Source: Neolentinus lepideus HHB14362 ss-1 (Eukaryota > Basidiomycota > Agaricomycetes > Gloeophyllales > Gloeophyllaceae). Taken from it: a stretch of 64,000 bases of DNA. A program made the position numbers and the translations under genes. The stretch lies in the NCBI GenBank assembly GCA_001632425.1, contig KV425605.1, forward strand, positions 3,822 to 67,821. Reading direction: 5' to 3'. The notes below the pieces were generated by a model. It was not told the DNA's origin. It made no database searches and saw only the letters and a program-made list of their open reading frames with translations. Position 1 is the stretch's first letter. Each line of letters opens with the position of its first letter. Below are positions 15,054 to 27,584 of this stretch, piece by piece.

Positions 15054-18000
15054 ATGTCCCAGTCTCTAGCAGCTCTTGAGAACGGAGGTGTACGGAGAGC
15101 GGTGCATGTACGAGGCTTCGCACTGTTGCTTCTCAGCTTCCAAGCACTAGGTCGGTACCGTTTTCCCCCGCTTATATGAGCGTGCGCTTGAATTCCTTGC
15201 TTAGGTGTCATCTATTCCGATATCGGGACGTCTCCCCTTTATGTCCTGAACGGTATATGGCCTTCGTCAGGCCCACTTCCCTCCGAGGAGGACATCATAG
15301 GGGGAATCAGCGCCATCGTATGGTCATTGACTTTACTCCCACTCATCAAATATGTATGCTGCTTGAACTCTCAACGGATACAAATTTTAATGTTGACAAG
15401 GGACCCTTCGTTAGGTTTTCATCTGCTTGAAATTCGGTACCGGCGAAGGTAGGGTCTCGGACAACTGCGTGCCTATAAGCAAGGATTGAGTTGATTCCAG
15501 GGGAGGGTGGAACATTTGCACTGTTTCAAGGTCTTTATCCGCCGAAAGAGCATGACCCCAAGTTTGAGCGTAGCTTGACGAAGGAAAGTGTCGGGCTTGC
15601 AAGTAAAACCAGTTCGGCGAAGATATCTCCGCGCCTTCGCTGGCCCGTTCTAATATGGGTATGTCACCTCGAAAATTTGTATTTCATACATACTAACCAT
15701 CCAGTGCAGTGTTTGCTCGGCACGAGTCTTACACTCGCTGATGGAATTTTTACACCGGCTGTGTCGGTGACTAGTGCCGTAGGTGGTATAGCCGTGGCAA
15801 AGACGTCTATCCAGTCCAAAGTCACACCAATATCGATAGTGCGTTACTACTCGCCATTCATTACACAGTCACTCATTACGCAGTATCAAGGCCTTCCTTT
15901 TGGCTCTATTCCTTGTGCAACCCTTTGGTACTGCAAGGTTAGCGTCAGTCTTTGCCCCTGGTGAGTCCAAGCGTGATGGTCGATACGCGCTGGCAGGCTC
16001 ATGGACGATCTTAGTGACTTGTACATGGCTTCTACTCTTGGGTGCTACTGGAATCGTCAATATTGTGGCCCATCCTGGTATCTTTCGTGCGTTTGATCCT
16101 TCCAGAGCTGTCATGTGTCAGTAAATCCGTTATCTCATTCGCGTACCATGTTAGCGCTGACGAGACCACAGTATTTGTACGTACAAGGGACTACGATATC
16201 CTTGCTGGTGTTCTCCTGGCAGTGACAGGTTGCGAGGCTGTGTTCGCCAAGTGCGTTTCCGTTTTTGTTCATCCAGAGCATGCATTGACCGCCTTCCCTT
16301 GTCGAATAGTCTGGGTCAGTTCAACATGGCCTCCATTCGACTCTCATTCTCCCTCTTTGTATACCCGTGCCTCTTACTCGCCTATCTCGGTCAAGGCGCT
16401 CGTCTCATTAGAGACGGGGACGCCGTATTCAGTAATATATTCTATCGGACGATCCCCGGTGATGCAAATGGTCCTCTGTTCTGGTGAGCGCGTACAGTAA
16501 GTGCTCTTTCACACCTGTACATATCCATATCCATCGTTTCTAGGATCCTTTACGTGTTTGCTATACTAGCGACTGTGAGCAAGCAGAATTGTGTCTGTTA
16601 TAGACATCCGCTGACATATTGAGTTAGTTGACTGCATCCCAAGCCATGATCACTGCGACCTTCAGTCTTGTTCAACAACTGGTGAATATGAAGAGCTTAC
16701 CGCCGTGAGATCGAGTGCCACTCTCCCCTTGGACTGATCTGCTGAAGTTGGTCGTAGAATCCGGATGATTCATACATCTGATAAACTTCAAGGTCAAGTA
16801 TTTGTGCCGAGTGTTAATTGGATCCGTGAGTCTCTAAGACTAGTTCGCACGCATCGCTAAAATGTAATATATTCCAAGTTATGATTTTGATCATCGTTGT
16901 TGTCGCCGCTTTCAAGAGTTCCACCGCCCTGACCAATGCTTATGGGTGAGACAGAAATATGACTGTATTATTGATATATCTTAACACTCACAATAGGTTT
17001 GCGGTAGCAACCGTCATGTTCTCCACCACCGTCCTCATCGCAGTACACATGAGATATGTGGCGCATTGGCCGATGATCGTTGGCCTTGCATATCTCGTTG
17101 TATTTGGTTTCTTCGACGGTAAATTTCTCCTCGATCTCTTCGAACGACAAAATGTTTATGCCACCACACAGGCCTATTCTGGGGTGCTGCCTTGAGGAAG
17201 ATACCGGCGGGTGCCTGGGTGCCATTAATGATTGGTGTGATCCTGTAAGCTTATTGCGCACACAAAACTTCTAAATCTGACGTCCATGCGCTTAGGATGA
17301 TCCTAATGGTGTTCTGGACTTGGGCGAAGGTAGTTCTCTTGTCATGTCTGCTGTGCATGTTCATTCATATTGGCGCAGGGCCTCGAAGATGCATTCGACG
17401 GCGCTAATCGCCACAGTCTGCGTCGGCTCATTGTGACTAGTCCCAGCAGCAAGGACCGACAGGCTGAAGTGTTACAAGTCCCCCAGGACGATATAACTGC
17501 CCGAAGCGATGGCAGTACCACAGAGGAGACATCGCATTCGGAAAAAGTATCAGCGCCGACGACGTATTACCTCGCAACCAACGACAGCTGCACGGAAAAG
17601 ACCGTCGAGCTCCAGAAGCTCGTGCGGATACCGACCTGCGCTGTGTTCCACAAGCTTGCAGGCGGGAAAGGCGTGCCGCATTCCTTCGTTGCATTTATCA
17701 GACAGTGGCCTGCTTTGCCTGAAGTGATCGTGAGCACTAGAATAGACTGTTACTGGGAGTGCATTGATGAACCACGCTCCATTTAGATTTTCTTATCCGC
17801 TCGTGTCTTTCCGATCGCACGAGTCGTACCCGAAGGCCGCTACGTCGTGGACAAGGTGCGCAGTGTCGACGGTAACGTGCCCAACCTCCTCTTTATCTCT
17901 CCCCATACCAACATTATTTGCAGGCTTCTATGCCGTTTCGTACAACCTCGGCTTCCGCCAGCACTTTGACGTCGAAGTAGACGAGATAATCGACCAAATC

Positions 18001-18369
18001 TGCATGCTTGAAGCCCGCGACGACCCCGAGCATGCGTCTCAGCGAATTAAGCAAATACGGCAGGCCGCTGTGACTACGACACATATGTAAGCTGCCCAAG
18101 CCCCTTACCTCTGTCGGAGGCCAACAGAAGTTCGTCTGCGCCCTATGTAGTGTTCCGGGTTACCATGTTGTGAGCAGGCGGCATTTGGGCGATGGCCCAG
18201 TCGCTTCTCTAATCGACTGGGTCAGGAAGTTTCTCATCGAGAGCATATACCGGCCCTTGCGTACGTCCTGCGTCCCCTTCCACCTCCCTCCTATAGCTCA
18301 CAATGCGTTACCACTCCAGTCACCATGTTCCTTGACACGGAGAATTGGGTCCGATCCCCAGACGAGTAA
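15054..18369 (+). CDS. high-affinity potassium transporter, KUP/HAK/KT family
   Basis: A gene split by many short introns (roughly a dozen or more). Exon 1 starts MSQSLAALENGGVRRAVHVR and runs into the first membrane helix. Splicing to 15.2 kb gives VIYSDIGTSPLYVLNG, the family signature (Y-x-DIGTSPLYV). Later exons give EGGTFALFQGLYPPK, LGTSLTLADGIFTPAVSV, ATGIVNIVAHPGIFRAFDP, GCEAVFANLGQF, LLLAYLGQGARL and LTNAYGFAVATVM, in family order. Together they indicate about 12 membrane helices and a soluble C-terminal tail ending NWVRSPDE at a TAA at 18367-18369. The product imports K+ across the plasma membrane, probably with H+ symport, under low external K+. Start choice is good: the frame upstream is closed and the N-terminus matches the family. 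The gene is convergent with ERG1, with about 450 bp between stop codons. Confidence 0.92.
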
Positions 18370-18819
18370 GGAATCCAAATTATACATGTCAGTGATAAGA
18401 CACTGAAGATAGAACGCAGGATCATCCGCGTCGGTGTCAATGCCACTATCTAATCTAGAACACGGGCCAGAGTTAGGTTATTATCAAGGGATCGAGTTTT
18501 GGTTTTTGATAGGTTATAGCGGATATGATAGCAAAGTTTCTCTTAAATGTATCGAGTAGTGTCTCTTCTCCCATCCAGCTATATTATTGTAATATACTAT
18601 CTTCACAGTAGGCCAGATGAGATTAAATTGCATTATCATATAACGCTGCAGAGCACAGAAACATCATAATGTACAAGATCGCGTATCTAGAAAGCTGCCA
18701 ACAAATCTATATCTGTCACAGCCACAGATCGAGAGGTACCTCCACACCAATGAGGAATAAAATATTAGAATCCAAAGCATACACAACGACGGCAAGAGTG
18801 CTACAATCCTCGCCAAGCC
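18370..18819. other. convergent intergenic region (KUP / ERG1)
   Basis: No gene is visible in this A/T-rich stretch, which holds the 3' ends of the two convergent genes. Confidence 0.6.
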
Positions 18820-20484
18820 TCACCACCACCTGATCTCCGTCCACAACAACGGCCCAAACACCACACACGCCGTCCAAAGCTGCCAACCCCCGCCTGAGTT
18901 AGCATCCACCACTCACATGGATGGAGATACCACTCACCACATAGACCGCCTTCACCGCCAAGCCCGGATACTCGTCCGGCCGCGGTATCGCTTGAATAGG
19001 TTTCTCCCTGCCGGACTCCTGCACGGGGCGCGCGTGCGTGAACATGACCCAGATGGAGTACAGAGCCACGGAGAAGAAGTGGTTCGCGAGGAGGAGAGGC
19101 GAAGGGGCAATCCTAGAGTGCGATAGAAATAAGATTGTTCAAAGAGTGAAAGAGAAGTGCAGTGGAGAACGTACCCAGACAGGAGGGAGACGGGCCCGCG
19201 GATGCACTCCCCGCCGCGCTCAAAGTATTTGAAGCAGCCCGTGCGAAGGACTTCTAGCGCCTCGTCTAGCAATCCCACCCAAAATCAGTCACTTCTTAGC
19301 TGCCAACCGCACACACCGACCTTCCGCGCCAAACAAATCATACAGCGCCACACTCAGTATATTAATCGTTGCCGACAGTCCCTTCCGCCTCCAATGCCAC
19401 CTGTGGAGCACTCGGCTGATCTCCTGCCAGTCGTGCAGGTCGCGCACCTCGCTGAGTAGCTCCGTCAGGAGCACGACGTCGTTGAAGGCGACGGTCATAC
19501 CGCCGCCGGTAAGGGGGTGCCGCATGTTCCACGCGTCGCCGAGGAGGAATGTGCCCTCTTTGGTGTGCGCGCCGCCTTGCTCAGTAGGGGGCAGGAAGGA
19601 GTTGGGCATCCGGCGAAGGCGGTCTTTTAATAGGGCGGTGTGAATAGAGGTATGCAGAGAGGCCGGGAGTTGGGGGACGATGTTGGAGAGGATGAAGGCC
19701 TGGGGCAAGTTAATCAGACACATATAGGGAAAGAATTTAAAGGACGATAGCGTGCCTTCAGGTCTGAGGGGAGGGGCGCCCGGACGTCGACGAGCATCCG
19801 CGTATCGTGTTCTCCAATTTGGTACAGTAGTACTGGACCGTTCCCGCGGACCAGACACACAGTTCCATGTTGCGGGATGGGTAGTTTAACATCTTCGAGT
19901 ATCGTACCCACAAAATGACTACGCGTGGCCGACTTGGCGGCCGCCCCGCCCATAACCGCGCTCCGGAAGTTCGAGAAACACCCATCCGCAACAACGACAA
20001 GGTCAGCGAAGAAGCTTTCCTTCTCTCCTTGCCTCGTCGCCCGTACTCCGAGCACCCTCTTCGTGAACGGGCACTCAATTAACTCGTTCACTGTTGCCTC
20101 AATCACATCCACTCCAGGTGCCTTCTTTGCCTTCTCCCTGAGCGCCATGATGAATCTGCCGTGGTGGAAACTGCGTCCTTCGACGCGGTCAGGGTACGGG
20201 ATGTGGACATTTTGGCCCGCTTTAGCGACACAGTAGCCGTGCACGGGGATGGCGTCGATGCCTTCCAGACAGTCCTCCATGCCGAGCTTGCGAAGGGCCG
20301 CCACGCCACCTGGTTGCAGAAGCTCGCCAACGATGCGGTCGGGTTCTGCAAGTGACCGCTCGAGCAGAGCAATCCGCAGAGGCTTTGAGCGGGCCGAAGA
20401 GGGGGCGTGGGCGAGCGAGTGGGCAAGGGCGCTGCCTGCGACGCCGGCACCGACGATGAGCACGTCGTACGGTTGGGACCACAT
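18820..20484 (-). CDS. ERG1: squalene epoxidase (squalene monooxygenase)
   Basis: The first large exon starts MWSQPYDVLIVGAGVAGSAL, the FAD Rossmann motif. It continues with RIVGELLQPGGVAALRKLGM, EGRSFHHGRFIMALR and VVVADGCFSNFR (the DG motif). A second large exon has GTFLLGDAWNMRHPLTGGGM (the GD motif) and FNDVVLLTELL. The last exons give EALEVLRTGCFKYFERGGEC. The final splice, at GTGAGT near 18.92 kb with acceptor before 18879, gives LWTACVVFGPLLWTEIRWW, the membrane tail usual in fungal Erg1. If that intron were retained, a TAA at 18899-18901 would end the protein about 11 residues shorter. The enzyme uses O2, NADPH and FAD to make 2,3-oxidosqualene in the ER and on lipid droplets, an early committed step of ergosterol synthesis. 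Confidence 0.95.
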
Positions 20485-22655
20485 TGCGCTTGAAGTCTAG
20501 GAGTCGGCGGGGACGTGAGGGAGGAGGCAGCGAGGGTAGTGACGGGTGTGGGCAAGAGCGTACTTATATCGCCCCATATTATAATTACCTCCCAAGTCTT
20601 GTTCGGGTAAAGCCGACGTCAAGCCCAGCGTTTGCGACGGTCCAGTCAACTCCAGAACGTCCCTTGGCGCTGTTCTGGCCGCTCGTACGATTTCTCTGTC
20701 GTCCTACGGAACTCCCAGCGGTGATTGAAGGTATCTTGAATGGCCTGTTTCGCCTGCAGTACTCTGCGCTGCCTCAGGCACCAACATTGTGGAAAATCAT
20801 ATGCCAATGTGCTTTGACGTCTTTGGAAAGTGCGTCACGTCTTTGGGACTTTTTCTCATCTGGGGTTTAGAGGAAAAAGGTTGCGGCTCGCGATCTGATG
20901 TCGGTCATAATGAGACTTGGGAGTCCAAGTGGGAGCTGGATGCTGGTGTGTCTTGCGTATCCATCATTTGCGCTCTTTATCTGCCTCCGATTGCCCTTGA
21001 TATCGCGCCACCACTCCCGCTCGATGCAGTGCGCTGTCAGACTCGCTTCATACAGGACGTGATGCATGTGATATATCACGTCCAAACCTCGAGATATGCA
21101 GTCTCGATCTCCAGTTAGACGCGTAAAAATCGCAGGCCGTGCATCGTTACGTGCCACACGCCCCACGAAGGCGAAGTCATAACTTCCCTCTGCTTACTAC
21201 ACGTAACTACCCGTAACGAAGCACAGAGTCTCAGAGCACACCAGCATCGATCTCAGGCACAGTGTATGTACCTTCAAGAAAGCCACCTCTCCAATTATCA
21301 ACATGGCTCTTCGTAATTGAGGTATCATACGTAGCGCTCCTTCAGTTATCTCAATGCGCCAACCGGATTTGTACCTCGCCATACATATCAATCCTTCCCC
21401 ATCGTGTCCGATCCTAAACCTGTATCTCGAGAATTTCAGTGCAGCGGTTCTTACTCCGTTTGACTCACACGAAGTCAATTATCAACGCTGACCCACAACA
21501 TGTATCGTTACGCCATGCATCGCTCCTGTTCTCTATATTATTGGTCCTTCCCGGACATCGAGAATCCGGCATACGGTGCGTAAGTTCGATCTCAATACCC
21601 CCAAGCAATCATTTACATGACTCGATCTAATCACTAGGCCACCTCGTTCACAATCGAGGTGAGCTTCCTTGCATAATCCAGTTTTGCGTTTCGGTCGATC
21701 CGATGTCTACTGGATAGGGAATGGGTAGTCTCAATAGTAACCTGGGGTAAAGGGTCATGTTCTACGTCCGGGCCATCTCGGAGTCACGTCGTTCCTCGCC
21801 TCTTTTCTGGCCGTCGAAAATTGTTCTTGCCCGAAACCTCAAGAAGCGCAGTCCAATTATGCAGGTCTTTGCTCTGATATTCTTTTACGGTGATCGAGGA
21901 CGGCAGAGTGTCTCTATCAGTGAGGCTCGTCCTTCTTCCGTTGCCCCCTTCATCTTCCCAGGTCAATGACTGCTGTATCTCGATTGTATGTCTCATCTCA
22001 TCCCGTAGGTCAAGAACGTTTTTGACCAATTCTCCAGAGTAGCAGTGTTATCACCAGAGGCGCGACGAGGAGATTTGGCTGACTTCCATCGTTCTTCCGC
22101 TTTCTCTGGTGCAGCTGGCGGTCTCCGCGACTTAATTCGTATGGAGGTCAAGGAGTGCCAATGATCGACCACTTTACTAGTTTACACTTCTTTTTCGGGA
22201 TGCAGGGCTCGCACTGATTGCGTATTACGCGATGCAAGGCTATGCCTTTAGGTGAGCCCGCTAGTGGTATAATGTCGGGCGTCCAATACTCTCAGAAGGA
22301 GGCCGAGAGATGACCGTCTTCGTCCTCAGCAATTTTTGAGGCTGGATTTCATTGTTCTAGGTGTATCTTCTTCAGGCCGCGGCGGAACTGCATGCCTATC
22401 CACCCCGCCGTAATGGATGAACACCAGAAACTTGTAGGGATGTCTTTTTGCAATGCATGGCGGGAGGTAGCCTTCTTCTATACCTCCTAAGGCTCCACCC
22501 TGTGCAGCCCGCCATCTCCCGCACCCACGGATACCCATAAATATGTCACCGGCCCTTGGCTTCCGGGTGATGGGTTTGTGAGCAAGGATACATATATACA
22601 ATCATCAAGTCCCATCATCAGTCGTCTCTTTCAGTCCTCTCACCCGACCGTGTCT
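20485..22655. other. intergenic, 2.2 kb, no supported gene
   Basis: Several frames of 70-130 codons are open here on both strands, but none carries a recognisable motif or pairs with others through splice sites. The ends hold the promoters of ERG1 (minus) and of the MBL-fold gene (plus). Confidence 0.5.
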
Positions 22656-23961
22656 ATGAGCGCGGACACCGTGACCTTGCCCCCCTCGACCGCCACCGTC
22701 TCAGTATCCATCCTGAACGTCGCTAGGCTCGACTGCCCCGCGGTGGCTTTGGTGCACCCCGTCCTCCCGGGACACGAGCGCCTCGTCGTGCCCGTATTCG
22801 CTTTTCTCATTGAGCACGGGAAGAATGAGAAGGCGAGGAGGGAGATGTTCAACTTGGGCGTGAGGAAGGACCCTGAGGGGTTCGCGCCGGCGGTGCGGAA
22901 TATGCTGCAGCGCGGCGCCTTTGGGATGCATGTGGAAGCGAACGTAGCGACTCTGCTTGCAGAGGGAGGGGTGAAACTGGAGAGTGTGGATGCTATTATC
23001 TGGAGGTGCGTACTTTTGACTCCTTGCAATGAGTAAATTGGGTTATGTAAGATGCAGCCACACACATTACGATCATACAGGCGAGGATGCTCCGCCCGAG
23101 AATATAGAGCATATCACAGTGGCTCACCTACTCGCCATCTACAGGTGATCCCTCGACCTTTCCTTCCTCCACGGAGCTCGTTATTGGCCCTGGGACGAAG
23201 GATGCGTTCTTCCCTCCTTATCCAAAGAACCCAGATTCCACGCTCCTCGCTAGTGACTTCCAGTTTGTCTAAAACTCGCTTTCTCTATACCATTTCCGCT
23301 GTAATAATGTGTTATGTCTTTAGAGGCCGTAAAGTCACCGAGCTCACCACAGAAGATTTCACGCTGAGTATTGGTGGTTTCGCGGCATACGACTATTTCG
23401 GCGATGGGAGCTTTTACTTGCTCGACACGCCTGGGGTAAGTCCTTCTTCTCTCCCCCTCGTATCTTCCACTACCTTGGACTTGATATGTCATGTTATGCC
23501 TTCAGCACTGTCCAGGCCACATAACTGCGCTCGCCCGCGTAACCCCTACGAGCTTCATCTTCATGGGCGGCGACACCTGTCACCACCCAGGCCAGTTCCG
23601 GCCAAGCACACATATGCCTTGCCCGTGCTCTCGCCTCTCCAGCATCTCCCATGAACACTTCCCGCACGTCGCCTCTTCCACCTCCACAGGTACTCCCTTA
23701 GCGATCCCCTTGCTTACAGTCCCGTTTTCCCCGCCCTCCGTCTACACCGACCCCGTGCGCGCCGTGGAGTCCATCGCCAGGTTAAGTGCATTCGATGCGC
23801 ATCCAGATGTACTGGTGCTACTGGCGCATGATAGAACTGTAGAGGATGTGGTCAGGTATTTCCCGGAGAAGGCGGATAAGTGGAAGGAGAATGGGTGGAA
23901 GGAGAAAAGGTGGGCGTTTTTGGAGAGGGGCGGTCGAGCGTGGAGGTTTTCTCCTGCATAA
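22656..23961 (+). CDS. metallo-beta-lactamase-fold hydrolase
   Basis: Five exons (22656-23005, 23058-23080, 23145-23262, 23324-23435, 23506-23961) join to 352 residues. The zinc motif SHTHYDHTGD is assembled across exons 2 and 3. Other expected ligands are present: His in HCPGHITAL, Asp in FMGGDTCHHPG, and a late His in VLLAHDRTV. The active site therefore looks complete for two metals. There is no signal peptide. Fungal proteins of this type are annotated as lactonase-like or general MBL hydrolases, and the substrate is unknown. The 23-nt exon 2 is followed by an intron, 23081-23144, that starts with GC (ACAG|GCGAGG) and ends with CTACAG; the GC donor is needed to keep the zinc motif. The FAD monooxygenase and methyltransferase lie downstream on the other strand. 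Confidence 0.9.
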
Positions 23962-24142
23962 GCGGGGTATGTATGAAGACTTGACGGTGTTCTGCAAGGA
24001 TACTCTTGTATCTAAAATCGGGCTAATACGGGCTATAGGCACAAGTTTTCCTTCATAGTTCCTTAGGAGGATCATCAGGGTAAAGTCAGACATGGTTTGC
24101 GTTTAAGAGACAATTATATAAAAGTGTCGGAAATACGTGTAT

Positions 24143-24245
24143 GGCCGACTAGCTCAGTTGGTTAGAGCGTGGTGCTAATATGACAGCCTTGTATTGTACG
24201 GAAGGTGTCACGCCAAGGTCGTCGGTTCGACCCCGGCGTTGGCCA
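24143..24245 (+). tRNA. tRNA-Ile (anticodon AAT) with 29-nt intron
   Basis: The acceptor stem GGCCGAC pairs with GTTGGCC, followed by discriminator A. The D arm is TAGCTCAGTTGGTTAGAGC, and the anticodon stem TGGTG/CGCCA encloses the loop CTAATAA (anticodon AAT). The T arm is GTCGGTTCGACCCCGGC. A 29-nt intron at 24181-24209 sits one base 3' of the anticodon, the canonical place for nuclear pre-tRNA introns. AAT becomes IAU after inosine editing and reads the common Ile codons. Confidence 0.95.
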
Positions 24246-24458
24246 TTCATTTTGCTGTTGATTGTTTTTGTGTCTTAGGGCAAAACTACTTCCCGTTCCC
24301 GGTGCACCCCGTCTACTGGTTTAGGTGACAAGGCTGCCAGTCCACTCTTTCGCGACTTACAACTAAAGCACGAAATCAGAATGGAGCATAATCACATTAA
24401 TCGTATATGCAGCATTAAATGTACAGACTTAAAGGAACAAATACATATGGATGCATAA

Positions 24459-26238
24459 TCACATCATAGAACCCCACATCGTCCACCAGTCGTCAACGGC
24501 CTCACTGGCGTCGTAATTAAACATAGCAAGGTAGTCCTCCCAGACATCCCGAAGGAACTCCTCGTCAGCGTCATCCCAGTCCTTCAGGGAGTTCTCGATA
24601 GCCAACTTAAGTCCAGTGTCTCGCGTTTGCTGCTCCGGTCCATCGTGGAAGGTGATAAACTGGTACCGACCGTGCTCAGACCGGAATGCATGGGTGATGC
24701 GAGGCTGTCGGATTTCCTCGTAGGCCGTGACCAACGTGTCGGCTTGGTCGCGGTTCCGAAGACGGGAGAAGAGGTTGCCTAATGTAGCGGCGGCTTCGAT
24801 GCCCATAGAATAACTGTGATGAAATTGTGGCTGCGTGGCAGTGCGGGTCAGAGGTGTGCCTGCCGACTCGGACAAGGAATAGCGGCGTACTGGAGTAGTT
24901 TGTGCTGCGTCGCCGACCAGGAGCACCTTGCTGTCTTCGTGTACTATATTGGAGAAGGGCTCATGGACTACATATTTCGTGGGTATAACGGGGCTCGCAC
25001 TGGCAAGAGTCCAGAGCTTCCGGACACTGATTGGCGCGAGACTTAGGGCTGATGAAAAGAGACAGACTGATGTTAGCTCACCTCGGATGGAATTTACTTA
25101 GATCTACGTTCAGATCTTTAGGCGAGCAGCAATCGTCCCAATTAGGATGGAATTTTGTGGTATCAGCGGGAACGACGAGCACCAGTGTATAATACTCTCG
25201 GGATCGCTGCAGAGCGCCATCAGCGCTAGAGCTAGAACGACGTCGGCAAACAAAACGCACTGTCAGATGCCCATGAATACAGCAGCCATCTGCGAGCCAG
25301 ATATTCCACTGTGCGCCATGATCAGAGAACAGTAAATCACTGGTGTCAACTATAAAACGCACATCTGCATCACCATGTACAAGATACTCAATCTCTTTGT
25401 CGTCCTTCATCAACTCCGTGGGAATGAAAGTGCTGCGCATTATAGGGTAAACGTATTAGCACGAACATCGAGCTGGACACAATAAACGGGAAAGGCTCAC
25501 CTGAATGTGACTAAGGGATCAGGAGCTCCACTGAACTCCTCCTCTATAACAACCTGACGAACGACCCCATCCGACCCATCCGCCCCAATAACAATGTCTG
25601 CCTGAAGCTTTTCGCCGGTATCCAAAGTGACCGAGGGCGTCCCAGGGTCGATGTCGACAACTCTAGAATGGAACCGCACTTCCGCGCCCGCCTGGACCGC
25701 CAGCTTGTGCAGCTCCGACCAGAGGTGACCGTACTGCAAACCGACGACATGACATCAGACATGCCGAAGAGGGTGACAGCGTGGATGCTCACTGGCAAGT
25801 ACCACAGATCCGCCCGCAATGCCTCCATAATTTGGGAGTGGTATTGAACGATTCCGACCATCTCCGACGTGGCAGCTGTATATTGCTCAGATACCACCTC
25901 ACAGCACATACGTGAGGTCCTTACCTGCGCGGAAAGTGGTAGACCTGGCCTTGACGCCGACCTTCTCAATGGTATCTTGCAGCCCCCAGTCGTTCAATAT
26001 TCGCGTCATATTGGGCGGGGAGCGCACGCCGCACTCCCAGTTCTGCAGAGGTACGTCTCGATCAGTGACGCGATCGACATCAAGCGGGAACGCTACCCAC
26101 TCCGTTTTTGCCATCACTTTTCTCGAGGACAGTGACATTATGGCCGGCCTTGGACAGCGTATAGGCGCAAGCTAAGCCGGAGATGCTGCCTCCGACGACG
26201 ACGAAAGACAGGGAATGGGCTGCTTTCTTATTGGACAT
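24459..26238 (-). CDS. FAD-dependent monooxygenase, aromatic hydroxylase type (salicylate-hydroxylase-like)
   Basis: The N-terminus MSNKKAAHSLSFVVVGGSISG contains the FAD GxGxxG-type motif and runs into LACAYTLSKAGHNVTVLEK. Later exons give VRSPPNMTRILNDWGL, the DG box IVIGADGSDGVVR, and near the C-terminus LLVGDAA followed by MGIEAAATLGNLFSRL. The GD-box region seems odd at first because the ORF reads through. A 60-nt in-frame intron at 24831-24890 (GTACGC...CACGCAG) removes the odd residues and restores a normal box. These group A flavoproteins hydroxylate phenols and related rings with NAD(P)H and O2. There is no signal peptide, so it is probably cytosolic. The gene lies upstream of, and in the same direction as, a SAM methyltransferase, as in small tailoring clusters; that link is inference. 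Confidence 0.88.
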
Positions 26239-27584
26239 CGATGCAGAGGATCTAACGCGGTGTGTACCCTACACAAGGTGGCAGCAGACATTCAACGAGC
26301 AGAAAACATGGACGCCGAATCTCATAACGGAACCAAATCCGGCCGCGTGCGGTTGATAATCTCTGGAAATGATGGCCACACGAGGATTCCAGAGAACGAA
26401 GACGGAGGTTAACAGCATCGAATAGGCCTTAATTCCCTGAGAAGAGGGTCCGCGCTGGGCCCGAAATAGGTAATCATTCCCAAACACGGGGTGGTCAGAC
26501 ATGGAGACGCTGCGAACGCTTCTCCTCAGGTCTGCACACCCGTAACATCCAGAGCTTTATATATGTTACAGGGCCGTTGGAATACCAATTAGACGCCGAG
26601 GACTGAAACATATAGCGACTGATTGCCAGACGATCGTCGTTGCTGCGACATGCAGTGCTCGCGCGGGCCCGCCCTGAGGAGAAACATTTAGACCGGTTTA
26701 CTGTCAAGGCGTTCCTTATCATCTCTTTCTGGCAGTACGGAAATTTTTCTTCGTCTTATGTCACACCACTAGTTGCTGGCAAACAATAGGCGAGCGAAGC
26801 GACCATCCGATAGAGAGTGATGTTAAACTGATGCGGTCAAGTCCAGGCCTTCGATGGGAGATTCCTATCATCAAACGGCAATCACGGAATTGGGCAGGCA
26901 CCATAAGTATTATGTAAGTTATTCATGCTATTTCCCGCACTTGTTTAATTGAGGTTCCTTGCCGCGTTCCCCGTATCTCATGGCGGCAGTGGCGTGTTTC
27001 CATCTTTACTGACCTTTCCTTGTCAATAATCCATATAGGTTGTTACCTTAATTGCGTAATTTTCCAGAAGGACCGGAAAAAGTTTCCGTGCTCATTCATT
27101 TTTGCAGAAGTTGGTAGCATCTTCGCAAAATGCACGTGTAGTCGTGTTCGGTGTGCTGATTCCTGCCATTTTTGCATATTGCCTTGTCCCCATTACAGGG
27201 TTAGTATTGGGGAACGGCGGGGCGGTCATTTCGGTCATGAAGCCACAGGGCGTAGTTGTGAGAGCATCACCACACTTCGTTGTTGCCGCTATCACGCATC
27301 CTTTCGTCTGGCCACAGTATGCCTCAATGGACTACTTGTCAACTTGAGACACTATTACTGTACCTAGCACCGGTGTTAGCCGAAGTGCACGGTAACAGGC
27401 CGTCCTGACGAGTTTCACGGAGTTATCTGCTCGGGGTGCGCGTCCAAAAGCAGCACAGGGAGTGAAGTAATCGCAGAGCATACAACATCTAAACACTGTG
27501 GGCCATTGTTACAACATAGAATCCCTAGTCGTTACATTCATTGGCTGTGTGCAGTCCGTTTCGTTAATTCTCGGGTATACTTCT
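26239..27584. other. intergenic, no supported gene
   Basis: A plus-strand frame at 27102-27347 is hydrophobic but starts from TTG and has no recognisable family. The region separates two minus-strand genes, so it holds the FAD monooxygenase promoter and the methyltransferase 3' end. Confidence 0.45.

Noticed and set aside
24831..24890. Apparent loss of the GD box in the FAD monooxygenase (GDAAQTTPVRRY...)
   Set aside because: A 60-nt in-frame GT-AG intron explains the extra residues, and its removal restores a normal box.
27102..27347. Hydrophobic 81-codon frame resembling a small membrane protein
   Set aside because: It begins at TTG, has no in-frame ATG of use and no recognisable family.
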